Shown here in pieces: positions 9,352 through 19,500 of a stretch of 49,188 nucleotides of DNA. Within the stretch, counting starts at the first letter, position 1. Each line of letters opens with the position of its first letter. The stretch covers positions 1 through 49,188 of the forward strand of contig JBDKVB010000045.1 of assembly GCA_039679385.1 (NCBI GenBank), written 5' to 3'. The stretch is from Armatimonadia bacterium. GTDB lineage: Bacteria; Armatimonadota; Zipacnadia; Zipacnadales; JABUFB01. A model generated the notes under the pieces. That model did not search any database and was not told the DNA's origin. It worked only from the letters and a program-made list of their open reading frames with translations. Both the position numbers and the translations under genes were made by a program.

Positions 9352-10458
9352 ATGAGATCGCTGACACGCTGGTTGCTCCTCTTGCTCACTGCCTTCGTGC
9401 CGCTTGCCGGGCAGGCCGCACCCTCCGTCATCGCCGACGGGACCCCGATCGTCGTGATGCTCCCGAAAGCAATGACCTCAGGCGGGCCCAAGGTCGGATC
9501 GACCGTGCCCCTGATCGTCCGCGACACGATCTATGACGCCGATGGCCAGACCCTCGTCCAGAGCGGTGCCGAGGCTCAGGCGACGATCACCGCCTCCAGG
9601 GAGGCGAAGCGTCTCCTGCGACCCGGCTCACTGGACTTCGTCGTCGACTACGTGACTGCCGTCGACGGTACGAAGGTCATCGTTCGGGGAATGCACCGGA
9701 AAGCGGGGAAGAAAGTGGGGATCGCGGCCCGGATTGGCATCTCGCTGCTCTTCAGGCCGCTGATGCTGAGGAAGGGCAAGGACGTCTCCTATCCCGCGGG
9801 CATGCAGTTCGCCGTCTATGCCGATGGCGACCAGAAGGTCGCCGGGGTCTCTACGCCGGAGGCTCCTCGCCCGGTGGTAGTCAGCAGCCTCATGGCCCTC
9901 TGCGCGGACGCCGACACCGTGCTGTATACCTTCGCCCTGACCAATCCCAACCACCAGCACGGGCTGATGAAGGCTGCGGTCATTGCCACCGTCCAGAACG
10001 CCGAGGGCGATCCCATCGGCAGCAACACCGGCCCGAACCCCGGTGATCCGCAGCAACTGGTCGCTGCGCTTGGCCCCGGTCAGACTCGGACCTACATCAA
10101 GCAGGTCAACTTCGGCGGCGGCTATGCGAAGACCGACGTCTATGTGGCTCAGCCCTGGGAGATCTGGGACGAGGAGAGAAACCCCGAGAGAGAGCTGCGG
10201 ATGCTCTACTCCGAGTGGAAGGACGAACGCACAGTCACCGGCATGGTTCGCAACGAGCAGACAACCCCGCTCAGGAGCATCGAGGTCCTCGTCACGGTAC
10301 GTAAGGAGGGTGCGGTGAGCGCCTTTGGTGTGACGAGGTTCGAGAGCCTTGCCGCGAACGCCAACCAGCGTTTCGAGGTGCGGTTGACCGGTCCCACGAC
10401 TCCCGGCACAGCCTATGACGTCTCGGCCTATGGCCGAGTCCCGCCGCCAGCGAAGTAG
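9352..10458 (+). CDS. Secreted protein with FxLYD-like C-terminal domain, paralogue B
   Basis: This 368-aa protein has a signal peptide (about 1-23, ending GQAA). Domain order and many residues match the divergent neighbour. Shared features include the DGTPIV start of the mature part, PLIVRDTIYDADGQTL, FAVYADGDQKV, ALTNPNHQHGLM and a C-terminal segment with SEWKDERTVTGMVRNEQ. Here the central basic segment HRKAGKKVG differs from paralogue A. The start is ATG at 9352; the GAGGC upstream is a weak ribosome site. The pair probably arose by inverted duplication. The function is unknown, but two secreted copies suggest binding of different ligands or partner surfaces. Confidence 0.75.
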   Translation: MRSLTRWLLLLLTAFVPLAGQAAPSVIADGTPIVVMLPKAMTSGGPKVGSTVPLIVRDTIYDADGQTLVQSGAEAQATITASREAKRLLRPGSLDFVVDYVTAVDGTKVIVRGMHRKAGKKVGIAARIGISLLFRPLMLRKGKDVSYPAGMQFAVYADGDQKVAGVSTPEAPRPVVVSSLMALCADADTVLYTFALTNPNHQHGLMKAAVIATVQNAEGDPIGSNTGPNPGDPQQLVAALGPGQTRTYIKQVNFGGGYAKTDVYVAQPWEIWDEERNPERELRMLYSEWKDERTVTGMVRNEQTTPLRSIEVLVTVRKEGAVSAFGVTRFESLAANANQRFEVRLTGPTTPGTAYDVSAYGRVPPPAK

Positions 10459-10498
10459 CCCGGAGTGGTGCTGAAGCGCAGTCGGCCTTCGGCCTTCC

Positions 10499-12259
10499 CT
10501 ACTTCCCGACCAGTCGCACCCAGTCCAGCTCGATCTTGTCCCCGGCGCCTCCCATGTCCAGGCGGAGGATCTTCAGCGTCCCGGTCCACTTGCCCTCAGG
10601 ATCCTGCGTGATCTGGTAAGTGTGCCATGCGCCGTCCGGTGCCAGCGGGAAGGTCATGCACTTGTCGGCCGTCATGTTCGGGTCGGCGGTGGTCGTGTAG
10701 AAGAGCTGACAGGTTGATACACCCTCGGGTACGCGCACCCGCATCGCCACACACGCCAGTTGCGCCACTCCGACTCCCACGTTGTCCACGATAAGCTGCG
10801 GGTCGTCTCCTGTCGCCTCGGTTGTCAGGACACCGTCGACGACGGCAAAGGGCTTGACCTGGTAGGCGATCCAGCCCTCGCTCCCACGATCGGCGAACTC
10901 CCAGGCCTTCAGCGTCGGCCCGGTGGGAAGGGACTGGTCGACCTGCCAGTTGACCTTCCGCGTGGACAAGGGCGGATCGGGGTAGGGCTGCTTCTCCATC
11001 TCGGCTGCCTTCGCCAGCTCCTCGCCGTGCAGCACACTGAAGGAAGCGATCTTGTCAGGGCTCGGCACGTAGTCGGTATGCGGTTCGGGAGCCTTGGTGT
11101 AGACGCCGCGGAGCGCATCGAGGAAGCCGAAGCCCCACTGCTTGTCGGGCTCCAGGAAGCTGCCCTCGCCCCACTCATTCCAGGCCTCGATGATCGCCAT
11201 GTTGAGGCGCTTGTCGATGTAGTTGAGGCTGGCGCGGCACATCCGGGCAAACTTCTCCGGGCTCTTGTCGCGGATGACGGCCGCCCTCTCACTGTGCCGT
11301 GGGCGGCTGTCCCAGTTGGTGCCAATCGGAAGCAGGTAGGGCAAGCCGGGCCTGGCGGTGATTCCCTTCCAGGTGGTCTCGTAGTGCTTGACCGTGTCGT
11401 CGTAGGGGATGCTGTAGCCGCCGCGCCACTCGTACTGGGAGTCGTAGTCCGTTCCGTAGTAGCCGTAGCCGGTCATGCCGCTGAACCCGGCGGTCTCATT
11501 CTGTCTCGCGGTGCCCATGGCGATGAGGTAGAGGTCTTTCATCCCCTTCGCCCGCAGAGCCTGGTTCATGGCGTCGATGGCCCTGGCAAAGCCCTCGGGA
11601 CCGCCGTTGGCCTGGAGGACGGCCGCCGTGTCCCAGATCACCAGGACCGGGCGTCCATCAACAGTGAGGTAGTTCGGACGGCTGAAGTACTTGTCCGCCA
11701 TGTAGTTGATCATCTCGACCAGGGCGGGAGGCTGGAAGTCTGCGTCAGCCGGTCTGCCTCCCGGACGGCCCTGCCAGTCCAGCCCGTGGTTGCACCAGTG
11801 GATGCAGAACTTCATCAGGTTGCAGTAGCGGGACTTCAGGAAGCCCTCTTCCAGAGAACGCAGAAGCCGGTGCTCACCGGCGTTCCAGTACCAGTCGAAG
11901 CAGAAGAAGGACACACCGTGCTCAAGCGCCCACTTGATGTGCCAGTCGTTGACCTCGGGGAGGGAGTCATCGTAGAAGCCCAGGAGCGGGCGAGGTGCAG
12001 GCTTCCGGGCGACCGCACGCCACTCGCTGTCCTCGTCATGGGTGCGATACGGGTAGTCGCCTCTGCCGGTGTCGCGGTACCAGCCGGGGAAGATGTAGAC
12101 GCCGAGGGTCACGTCGGTCTGCACCGACTTGGGCTCAGGGACACCGTCGCCTTGCCAGACGACAGGCTCGGAACACGGGGCCACGGTGCCGAGGGCGACC
12201 AGGGCCGGTATCCAGGCGACTCTCAGGTTGGCCGCAAACGGGCTGAGACGCAGCGACAT
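10499..12259 (-). CDS. GH99/WbsX-like secreted glycan-active protein
   Basis: This 586-aa exported protein (signal peptide about 1-28) contains the core of the GH99-like/WbsX family: an early GVYIFPGWY strand, the FDWYWN segment, and the diagnostic EAWNEWGEGSFLEP with its acidic residues. A beta-sandwich-like C-terminal region (about 440-586) follows and could bind carbohydrate. GH99-type TIM barrels act on mannan-type linkages or serve in polysaccharide biosynthesis, and a secreted version suggests degradation. The start at 12259 was chosen because GGGAG lies nine bases upstream and the signal peptide begins there. The gene is divergent from the PHP gene, with a 262-base spacer. The substrate is not known. 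Confidence 0.85.
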   Translation of the reverse strand: MSLRLSPFAANLRVAWIPALVALGTVAPCSEPVVWQGDGVPEPKSVQTDVTLGVYIFPGWYRDTGRGDYPYRTHDEDSEWRAVARKPAPRPLLGFYDDSLPEVNDWHIKWALEHGVSFFCFDWYWNAGEHRLLRSLEEGFLKSRYCNLMKFCIHWCNHGLDWQGRPGGRPADADFQPPALVEMINYMADKYFSRPNYLTVDGRPVLVIWDTAAVLQANGGPEGFARAIDAMNQALRAKGMKDLYLIAMGTARQNETAGFSGMTGYGYYGTDYDSQYEWRGGYSIPYDDTVKHYETTWKGITARPGLPYLLPIGTNWDSRPRHSERAAVIRDKSPEKFARMCRASLNYIDKRLNMAIIEAWNEWGEGSFLEPDKQWGFGFLDALRGVYTKAPEPHTDYVPSPDKIASFSVLHGEELAKAAEMEKQPYPDPPLSTRKVNWQVDQSLPTGPTLKAWEFADRGSEGWIAYQVKPFAVVDGVLTTEATGDDPQLIVDNVGVGVAQLACVAMRVRVPEGVSTCQLFYTTTADPNMTADKCMTFPLAPDGAWHTYQITQDPEGKWTGTLKILRLDMGGAGDKIELDWVRLVGK

Positions 12260-12521
12260 GGGTGGCAGCTCCCTTGTGGGTGAGTTCCGTCCTCTCGCGA
12301 TCAGGAGGACACCGAAGGCCCCTTCCGACAGCCCGCAAAGCGTGCCCTCGCGTCGACAGTCCGGGAGCGACGCCTGCCGGTGCCGCTGGTCCATGGGTAC
12401 AGCGTGCAGTTCCTCTTTGAGCCACTCGATCCTCCCCACCTGCCACGGGAAGGTTGCTGCACGAAGGGCGCGGAAGAGGATGTCGCCTACCCAAGACTCC
12501 CACAAGGACCTGCTCTCCCCC

Positions 12522-13388
12522 ATGAAGATCACCTGCGACTGGCACATCCACTCCCGCAACTCCTGCGACCAGGCCTCACTGCCGATAGCCGACCTGATCA
12601 CCGGCGCGGCAGGCGCGGGCATCAAGGACTACGGTGTCACCGACCATATCCATACGCCCTACAACCTGGGGGACCTGGACGCCTCACGGGCGGAGTACCT
12701 GAGCTGCGAACCCTCCGGGCGTTTCCACTTCGGGGTCGAGGTGAGTAGCGTCTCGCGTTGGGAGCTCGAACGGGTCGCTGCGGGTGCCGAAGGAAACCTG
12801 ACCTACGGACTGCGCAGCGGCGGCCCTTGTGGGGCCGAACCGGCGCTGGCCCTCACCGAAGAGGACATGGCTCGGCTCGGGATCGAGTACGTCGTCGGCG
12901 GCACCCACTGGCCGCTGTATGTCCCCTTCGAGCGCGACGCCATCATCGCCGACTACCACCGCCAGAACCTGTTCCTCGTGACGCATCCACTGGTCGATAT
13001 CGTCGCCCACCCCTGGTGGTGGATGGGGCACTGGAAGGACGCCGACGGCCGGTACACCAGCGACCCGTGGCTCGACGACTTCCGCAAGATCCCGCAGTCG
13101 ATGCACGAGGAGTTCGGCGCAGCAGCGGTCGAGTGCGGCACTGCGGTCGAGATCAACCTTGGCGCAACGATACTCAACCGGGGCTACCCAGACAGCTTCG
13201 CACCGCAGTATGTGGAGTACCTCGCCGGGCTCAAGGCGCAGGACGTGCAGTTCAGCGTAGGGTCGGACTGCCACTCAGCGACCTACGATCCGGATTTCGC
13301 GGCTGCGGCGGAGATCCTCAAACCCCTCGGACTGCGCGATGAGGACTTCTGGCGGCTGAGTCCACTTCCCGAGGGCCCCAGAGCCTAG
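12522..13388 (+). CDS. PHP-domain metal-dependent phosphohydrolase
   Basis: This 288-aa cytoplasmic protein has PHP-superfamily metal-ligand motifs: DWHIHS near residues 5-11, GVTDHIH at about 36-42, FHFGVEVS at about 72-79, HPLVDIVAHPWW around 160 and GSDCHS near 248. Histidinol-phosphatase-like PHP proteins hydrolyse phosphomonoesters with two or three metals; the specific substrate here is unknown. The ATG at 12522 gives the standard MKITCDWHIH start. An upstream in-frame ATG at 12480 has GGAAGAGG close by and cannot be excluded. It converges on the SUMF1-like gene across a terminator hairpin. Confidence 0.88.
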   Translation: MKITCDWHIHSRNSCDQASLPIADLITGAAGAGIKDYGVTDHIHTPYNLGDLDASRAEYLSCEPSGRFHFGVEVSSVSRWELERVAAGAEGNLTYGLRSGGPCGAEPALALTEEDMARLGIEYVVGGTHWPLYVPFERDAIIADYHRQNLFLVTHPLVDIVAHPWWWMGHWKDADGRYTSDPWLDDFRKIPQSMHEEFGAAAVECGTAVEINLGATILNRGYPDSFAPQYVEYLAGLKAQDVQFSVGSDCHSATYDPDFAAAAEILKPLGLRDEDFWRLSPLPEGPRA

Positions 13389-13401
13389 GCCAGAACAACG
13401 A

Positions 13402-13433
13402 TGGAGCCCCACCGTCAGACCGATGGGGCTCCA
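13402..13433. terminator. Bidirectional terminator between convergent genes
   Basis: A 10-bp perfect stem (TGGAGCCCCA 13402-13411, TGGGGCTCCA 13424-13433) with a 12-base loop lies between the stop codons of the convergent PHP and SUMF1-like genes. It lacks a long T-run on either side. Confidence 0.6.
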
Positions 13434-13459
13434 AGGGGTTGCTGCCCTGGCGATGGCGA

Positions 13460-14275
13460 TCAGCCCTGCGTTCCGACGGGTGTGAAGCAGGGACGCGCAG
13501 AGCCTGAGCCACCGTCGTTGGTGGGGTCGTCGCCGAACCGCCTCGCGGAGCGGCACTCGTCGGCGTCACCCCAGCAGTAGCCACCTCGCTCCACGCGCTC
13601 AGTACCCTTCTCCGGTCCCGTGGGGTCTGCGCTGGGGGAGCTTGCGTAGTACGTCTCCGAGTACCAGTCTGCGCACCAGGTCGACAGATTCCCTGCCATG
13701 TCCAGCGCGCCGCACCAGCTGACCCCCTTCGGGTAGCTGCCAGCCGGGCAGGTGTAGCCGTCGGGCCCCACGTTGTCATCGTTGCAGCAGAGGTTCTTGT
13801 CCCACCAGTTGCCCCAGGGGTAGGTCCGACCTTCCGACCCTCGAGCCGCATACTCCCACTGTGCCTCGGTCGGCATGGCCAGCCCGTAGAACCGGCAGTA
13901 CTTGCGCACGTCAACCCAGCTCAGGCCGTCCATCGGGTAGTCGTCGGTGGGTGACAGGATCTCCTCTTTGAGAGGCACGCCCGATTCGCGGCAGTACCGC
14001 TTCCATTGCCCGAGGGTCACCGCGGTCTTGCCAAGCCAGAAGCCCTTGCTGATTCGTACGCGGTGCGCTGGCTTCTCGTCTGCAGGGCCGTCGACGGAGC
14101 CCATGGTGAACTCCCGTGCCGGCACCCACACCATCTTGGCCCCGTTCGGCCCGACGATCTCCTCCCCGGCTCGCGTTCCCGGCGTCTGCCAGGGCTTGGT
14201 CGTCTGCGCTAGACCTTGTGTCACAGGGAGGAGAAGGGCAAGGACGGCGGCACACACTACCAGGCGGTTCATCAC
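13460..14275 (-). CDS. Secreted SUMF1/FGE-family protein
   Basis: This 271-aa protein has a signal peptide (about 1-24, ending GLAQ). The SUMF1 (formylglycine-generating enzyme-like) fold spans about 40-260: VWVPAREFTMGS, TAVTLGQW, the PTEAQWEYAARG motif, YPWGNWW, GALDMAGN and RGGYCWG. The usual terminal GFR is replaced by SARPCF. The protein is unusually Cys-rich (11 or so Cys), which suggests several disulfides outside the cytoplasm. Being exported, it is unlikely to mature cytoplasmic sulfatases; many family members have other roles or are non-catalytic. The start is GTG at 14275 with GGAGA seven bases upstream; an ATG follows at once. Confidence 0.87.
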   Translation of the reverse strand: MMNRLVVCAAVLALLLPVTQGLAQTTKPWQTPGTRAGEEIVGPNGAKMVWVPAREFTMGSVDGPADEKPAHRVRISKGFWLGKTAVTLGQWKRYCRESGVPLKEEILSPTDDYPMDGLSWVDVRKYCRFYGLAMPTEAQWEYAARGSEGRTYPWGNWWDKNLCCNDDNVGPDGYTCPAGSYPKGVSWCGALDMAGNLSTWCADWYSETYYASSPSADPTGPEKGTERVERGGYCWGDADECRSARRFGDDPTNDGGSGSARPCFTPVGTQG

Positions 14276-14316
14276 GTTCGGTCTCCAATCTTCGGTTGCG
14301 GCAGGCTATCGGCATG

Positions 14317-15501
14317 CTACTGGAGCGGCGACCCATGCGGTGCGGCCAGGAAGGGTTGCACTCTCTTGGCCGAACCGGGTATGCACTCGATGACCTCGCC
14401 CGTGCGGAGGTCCACGGTGTATGCCTTCATGTCGCCCTCCCCGCCACCCCAGAGGAGCGCAAAGCGCCCCAGCATCCGCGCCATCCCCTTGTACTCGAAG
14501 TTGCCGATCTTGGCAACGGGATCCTCCTGCCCTGTGAACCACAGCTCGACGATCTCCGTGACGGGCTTGTCCCCGTCCCTGGTCACCTCCGCACTGAGAC
14601 TCTGGCTCTTGCTGAGGACCAGGGAGAAGGGATCAGGCGGCCAGTATGACCCGAGGTGCTCCCAGCCCGCGGCAGCGTTCCTGGGGTCGAACCGGTACCA
14701 GGCGTGCTTGTCGCCGATGTACAGATCGGAGTAGAAGCGCCCGTCCTCGACGATCAGGCGGCCGGGGCGAGCCAGTTCGGGCAGCTCATAGACCTGCGGC
14801 GTGGCCTTGGGGTCTGTCAGGCTCGTGGCCTGCAGAGTCCAGATGGCGCCGAGGCCCTGCCGGATGAACCCGTACCAGAGCTTGCTCTCGGGGCTGACGA
14901 CCGCCGCGCCGAAGGCGAAGGCACTGGTGAGCTTCCGCTCCTTGCTCACCTGCCCCGGCGCGAGGTAGAGCAGATCGAAGCCCGAGCGCGAGGTGCGACG
15001 GTCAGCGATGATCGATCCGTCGGCCTGCGGGTAGAAGGAGCTGACATACGGGAGGAGCAGCGTAGGATTGGTGCCCGCCAGGGAGATCTGGTAAAGGTCC
15101 TGGTTCAGGTCCCCATCCGGCTGCGCCGGCTCCGCCAGGTACAGGGCTGATCCCTGCCAGGTGCTCACCGGCCCGCCATAGCTGATCTTGCGGCTGCTCG
15201 TGCAGTACAGGTACTTGCCGGACTTGGCCTCAACGATGACGCGCCAACCAGGCGTGAGTGCCTGAGCGTACATCTCGCCCGGACGCGGCAGACCGAGAGA
15301 AGCATCCCGCCAGACGGTGGGCTTGGCCTCGGCGACACTGATCCCCTCGACCGGCACCTTGAGGCGCTTGGCGAGGTCGCGGCAGCACTGCTTCGCAATG
15401 AGCGGCGTCTGGTCGGCTTTCTCGGCACTCGCCATGCAGGCGACGGCCAGGAGCAGGAGGCAGACTGTACCCGTGACCAGATTGGCGCGTAGTGTTCGCA
15501 T
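14317..15501 (-). CDS. Secreted protein with DASLG-type N-terminal module
   Basis: This 394-aa protein has a signal peptide (about 1-26). Residues 35-105 form a module with AKRLKVPVEGISV, WRDASLGLPRPGEMYAQ and TPGWRVIVEA. The same pattern (a short helix, then W-x-DASLG-x-P-x-PG) recurs in secreted proteins of Chloroflexi and related phyla and is likely a small periplasmic domain. The remaining 290 residues are predicted beta-strands with Tyr, Trp and Gly, perhaps a propeller that measures or binds a ligand. No enzyme motif is seen. The ATG at 15501 has AGGAAG about nine bases upstream. It lies 41 bases from the SUMF1-like gene on the same strand, so the two may be co-transcribed. Confidence 0.75.
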   Translation of the reverse strand: MRTLRANLVTGTVCLLLLAVACMASAEKADQTPLIAKQCCRDLAKRLKVPVEGISVAEAKPTVWRDASLGLPRPGEMYAQALTPGWRVIVEAKSGKYLYCTSSRKISYGGPVSTWQGSALYLAEPAQPDGDLNQDLYQISLAGTNPTLLLPYVSSFYPQADGSIIADRRTSRSGFDLLYLAPGQVSKERKLTSAFAFGAAVVSPESKLWYGFIRQGLGAIWTLQATSLTDPKATPQVYELPELARPGRLIVEDGRFYSDLYIGDKHAWYRFDPRNAAAGWEHLGSYWPPDPFSLVLSKSQSLSAEVTRDGDKPVTEIVELWFTGQEDPVAKIGNFEYKGMARMLGRFALLWGGGEGDMKAYTVDLRTGEVIECIPGSAKRVQPFLAAPHGSPLQ

Positions 15502-15775
15502 CCTTCGTCACTTCCTAGAGCGTTGTTGGTGCGCGGTCCCGTCCTTCGGACGGCGTTCTGCCCAAGAGGGTTCCCTCCGAGAGCCGTGAGTCGCCAGCTT
15601 TCCCCGCAGGCACTCGAAAGGGCACCATCCTCAAGATACGCGGCAGCGGCAAGGCTTTGGCCTTGGTCTCTGGGGCCAAGGCCGAGTCCGCGACATGAGG
15701 GAGTGAGTCGAGGCGGGTCTGCTCTGTGGGCCGACACCTGCCTGGGCATCTCGGTTGGTGGGATGACCGGAAGGC

Positions 15776-16510
15776 CTAGTCGACGCTGCGGCGCCGTCGC
15801 CAGGCAAGAAGGGCGACGAGGCCCATTGCGCAGAAGGCAAGAGTCCCCGGCTCCGGCACCACGTTCACGTTGAAAGACGGGCCGGAAGTGACGTTGCCGT
15901 AGGGCGTACCTGCGCCGTTCGCAGCCTCAGAGCCCGAGAGCCCGATCTGGTATATGCCCAGAGCCGTGGTATCCGGAAACGCGAGCCTGAAGGCCACGAT
16001 GGTCACGGTCCCCGTCACCTCTGCCCCGACCGGGTTGTAGGCAGTGCTGATGTGGAAATCCGGCGGCGAACCGGAGCCCCCATAGGTGCTGTTGACGATG
16101 CTTACCGGTGTCGTGGGGTCGGCCGGCACGCTGGTGTCCCATAGGGTGTCGTTCTCGTACCAGCCGTAGTTGCTGAGCTCATGCCACTGGAGCGTCCAGC
16201 CCTCCTGCGGCAGAACCACATCGAAGGCGATGCCGCCGACGTTGTCGGTGGTCAGCATCTGTACGAGGAAGTCCAGGCTGCCGCCCGGCTTCACTGTCGC
16301 ACTCGTCTGGTGAGGCGTGCTCAGTGTGTAGAGGTTGAAGACCGTCGACGCGCAGCCTGTTGACGCGAGCCCGAGCACACCAATCATCGCCAGAACACAC
16401 ACCCACCGCCCGGTCGCAGCGTGGATGTGGGGATGCCGCCCGGGCATGTGGCGCCCGCTGGCCTGTACTCCGGTCTTATCTGACCCGAAGGGATACCGAT
16501 GGGCTCTCAT
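15776..16510 (-). CDS. PEP-CTERM surface protein
   Basis: This 244-aa protein has a hydrophobic N-terminal export segment (about 36-52) and a C-terminal sorting signal: VVPEPGTLAF, a hydrophobic helix, then a basic WRRRRSVD end. That is the PEP-CTERM layout processed by exosortase. The mature part is beta-rich with Ig-like character (cohesin-like strands IAFDVVLPQEG). The start is ATG 16510 with GGAGG six bases upstream. The gene starts 13 bases after the stop of the upstream subtilase, so the two are translationally linked. No exosortase is encoded in the window. A cohesin-like or adhesion role is inference. Confidence 0.85.
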   Translation of the reverse strand: MRAHRYPFGSDKTGVQASGRHMPGRHPHIHAATGRWVCVLAMIGVLGLASTGCASTVFNLYTLSTPHQTSATVKPGGSLDFLVQMLTTDNVGGIAFDVVLPQEGWTLQWHELSNYGWYENDTLWDTSVPADPTTPVSIVNSTYGGSGSPPDFHISTAYNPVGAEVTGTVTIVAFRLAFPDTTALGIYQIGLSGSEAANGAGTPYGNVTSGPSFNVNVVPEPGTLAFCAMGLVALLAWRRRRSVD

Positions 16511-16523
16511 CAGCAACCTCCAG

Positions 16524-19500
16524 TCATCTGCCAACGCTGACGGTGATGACGCGACGCACCTGCTGGCCGTCTTCCTGCCTGGCAGTCAGGCACACCAGGT
16601 ACCTGCCGGAGGGGACCCGGGTGCCGGAAGTGCTTCGACCATCCCAGCTCAGACGGCTCACACCCGCCGGACACGCTTGGTCGGTCACGAGCCTTCGCAC
16701 CGGCCGTCCAGCGATGTTGACCACTTCGGCCGCAACCTCGGCCTCCGCACTCAGCGCGAACACGATCTCAGCGCCGCCGCCGCGAGTCGCAGTCGCCGCA
16801 AGACTCGTAACCGCCACCCCAGCCACGCGAGGCTTCACCTCTACCCGCAACTGGCGAGACGGTCCGGCGAAGGCGTAGGACATGGTCGTTCGCATGGACA
16901 CGCGCGTCCCGGTGACCGGGTCAAGCAGCCAGGCCCCAAGATCTGTCGGCAACTCCGACAGGTCGGGCCAGGAGACCGTCACCGGAGCGTCGGCCTGAGC
17001 GCTCTGAACCATCACATCCCAGGTGAACTCATCCCCTGCGGGCCGCAAGTCAAGAGCCCTCCCGGGCGAGGCGCCGGCAGCATCCTCGGCGCAGACCCAC
17101 AGGTCGACACCTGGGCCAACAGGTGGGTGCGGAGCCACTACTGCCTGGGGCCCGCTCTGCCGTCCAATCGTCGTGCAGGCATCGACGAAACCGCTCACCG
17201 AGGCCACGAGCCTGATGCGCCAGTCCTCCGCCGAGGGATGGCGTGGCTCCGCCCGAGCAAGGCTGCCCTGATCTGTCGCGGGACTGATCAGCAACCTCCC
17301 GGCGGCCGGCGCATAGACAAGGTATCCGCTCCAGGGCTCCAGGAGTGCATCCGCAGCATCAGCCTCCACCGGGACATAGTGATCGGCTGCATACCCATAG
17401 AGGGTTCCGCAGAGCCGGCCCTGGGTCACTGCCTCAGCCAGCGGCAACACGGTGCCGTCCCGCTCAACCTGCACGGTGGCGCTGTTCCACGGGACCGCCC
17501 GGCCGAAGGGACAGCCGATCGCACTCCAACCCTCAGGCAGGTCGAGCGCAAAGGACTCGCTGTTCGCCTGCGAGCCGACGCCCATGGCAAGGGCTCCTCC
17601 CCTGACGGCACGGACCCAGTAACCACGTCCGGCCTCCGGCTCGGCCAGGGAAGTGAGTAGCGAGGCCGTGAGCTTCCCCTTCACGAGATCGTACAGCGAC
17701 CAGTCAGTGCCCGGTTCACCCAGAGCCAGCCATACATCGGCGGTTGCCCCTGTGGTTGGAACCGACAGCAGATGCCACCCGGGACCGACGCTGCGAGTGC
17801 TCACGGTCTGCGCAAGCGTGCTCGATCCGCCACTGCTCGGAGAAGGTGGCGCTGGAGCGCTGTTGCCCGAGTAGGCTCGCGCTGCCAGCAGGTCCAGCGT
17901 GTTCAGCGTGCCGCTGTTGTTGACATCGTAGCGTGCGTTGGCGGCCGTCACCGTCTCGTTCACATGGGTCCGGACCTGCATCAGGTCCAATGTGTTGACC
18001 GTACGCGTGCTGTTGACGTCGCCTTTGAGGCCGGTCAGCACGATGTCGCGGTCGCCGCCGAGGGCATTCCCCGCAAGGTCCTTGACCGTGTCGGCCACCG
18101 TCACCGTGTAGGTATCCTGGTCGGCCAACACCGGCGAGAGAGTGACGGATAGAACCGTGTTGCCGCTTTGCAGCGCCGCCGCACTCACACGACCTGACAC
18201 GTTCCCACTCACCACGCCCTGGATGCCGACAGAGGAGGTGCTGACCGTGGCCGGGTCAAGGGCCTCCGAGAACGAGACCAGCAGCGATGCGAGCCCGCTG
18301 TTACGAGGTTCCACGTAGCCATCGGCAACAGTGCTGGTGATCGTCCCCGCGGTCCCATGGTCGGCGGCCACCGACCACGTGGCGATCTCTGGTGGCGTGG
18401 TGTCGCCGGACTGGACCGTGAACCCGCTCGATAGCTTCCCTGACTGACCGTCCGGATTGGTGACCACAATGTCCCACTGCCCGGCGCTGACGCCTGTCAG
18501 GTCCACCCGACAGGCTATCTGCGTGAAGCCCAAGACGTTGATACTGGTGGCGAGGATGTCCGGGGCCCCACTCTTGGACAGCTTCACCGTAGCACCGGAT
18601 ACGAACCCAAGGCCCTCCAGGTCAGTGATGTTGACTGCCCCGGTGTTCAGCGCTGTGTTCGGCGTGCTCGAGGTGACCCTGGGGCTGTCGACGTTGAGCA
18701 TCGTCCGCGGGGTATCGCAGCTCGTGCGAACCTCCACGTTGCCCAGGACCTTCGTCTGGCCGAAGTAGGTCGCGGTGACGTTGTACAGGCCCGGCGCGAT
18801 ATTGGCGATCCGGTAGGTCCCATCCGAGCGCGAGGTCGCACCCGGCGACTTCCCGCCTCCTACCGGGGTGGCCTTGACGACCGCGTTCTGGACCGCGGTA
18901 CCGTAGTACATGACCTGCCCGGTGATAGCCCCGACTGTGGAGGCACGGTTATCGGCCTCAAGCAGCGTCTGGTAGCAGTTGATGCGACCCCAGCCCCAGT
19001 AGGGATGCCAGCCCGGGACGCCTCCGGCATCGTCGCAACCTCTCTGAATGGCCTGGTAGATCTGCACAAGCCCGCCGGGAGTGCTCTGGGTGATGCCCTT
19101 CGAGGCGGCGTAGAGGCTGGCCAGGGCGGAGACGAAGGGGCAGGCCAGTGAGGTCCCCGTCTGGTACTGATACCGGAGAATGCCGTCGGGAATCCCCGCA
19201 CTGTGCATGGGGACCGACTCGGTAGGCATCGTGGTCCAGCAGAGCCAGTATGCGAGCGTGTCCAGATCCACGTCGCCACCGGGGGCCGCGACGGAGACGT
19301 AGTCGCCGTAGTTCGAGTACGAGGCCGGAGCATCGAAGGGGTAGGTACTCGACGCCACACCGATGACCCCGGCACAGGAAGCCGGGTATGAGGGCCGGTT
19401 CATCGAGTCCCCCTCATTGCCTGCCGCTGCGATCACCAGGGACCCATGCTCCCAGGCGTAGGTGACCGCATCCTGCTCAAGCTGAGAGTAGTACACGTCA

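Noticed and set aside
10760-12283. Long open frame antisense to the GH99-like gene
   Set aside because: It is a shadow of the GC-rich codon use of the real gene and has no recognisable domain or ribosome site.
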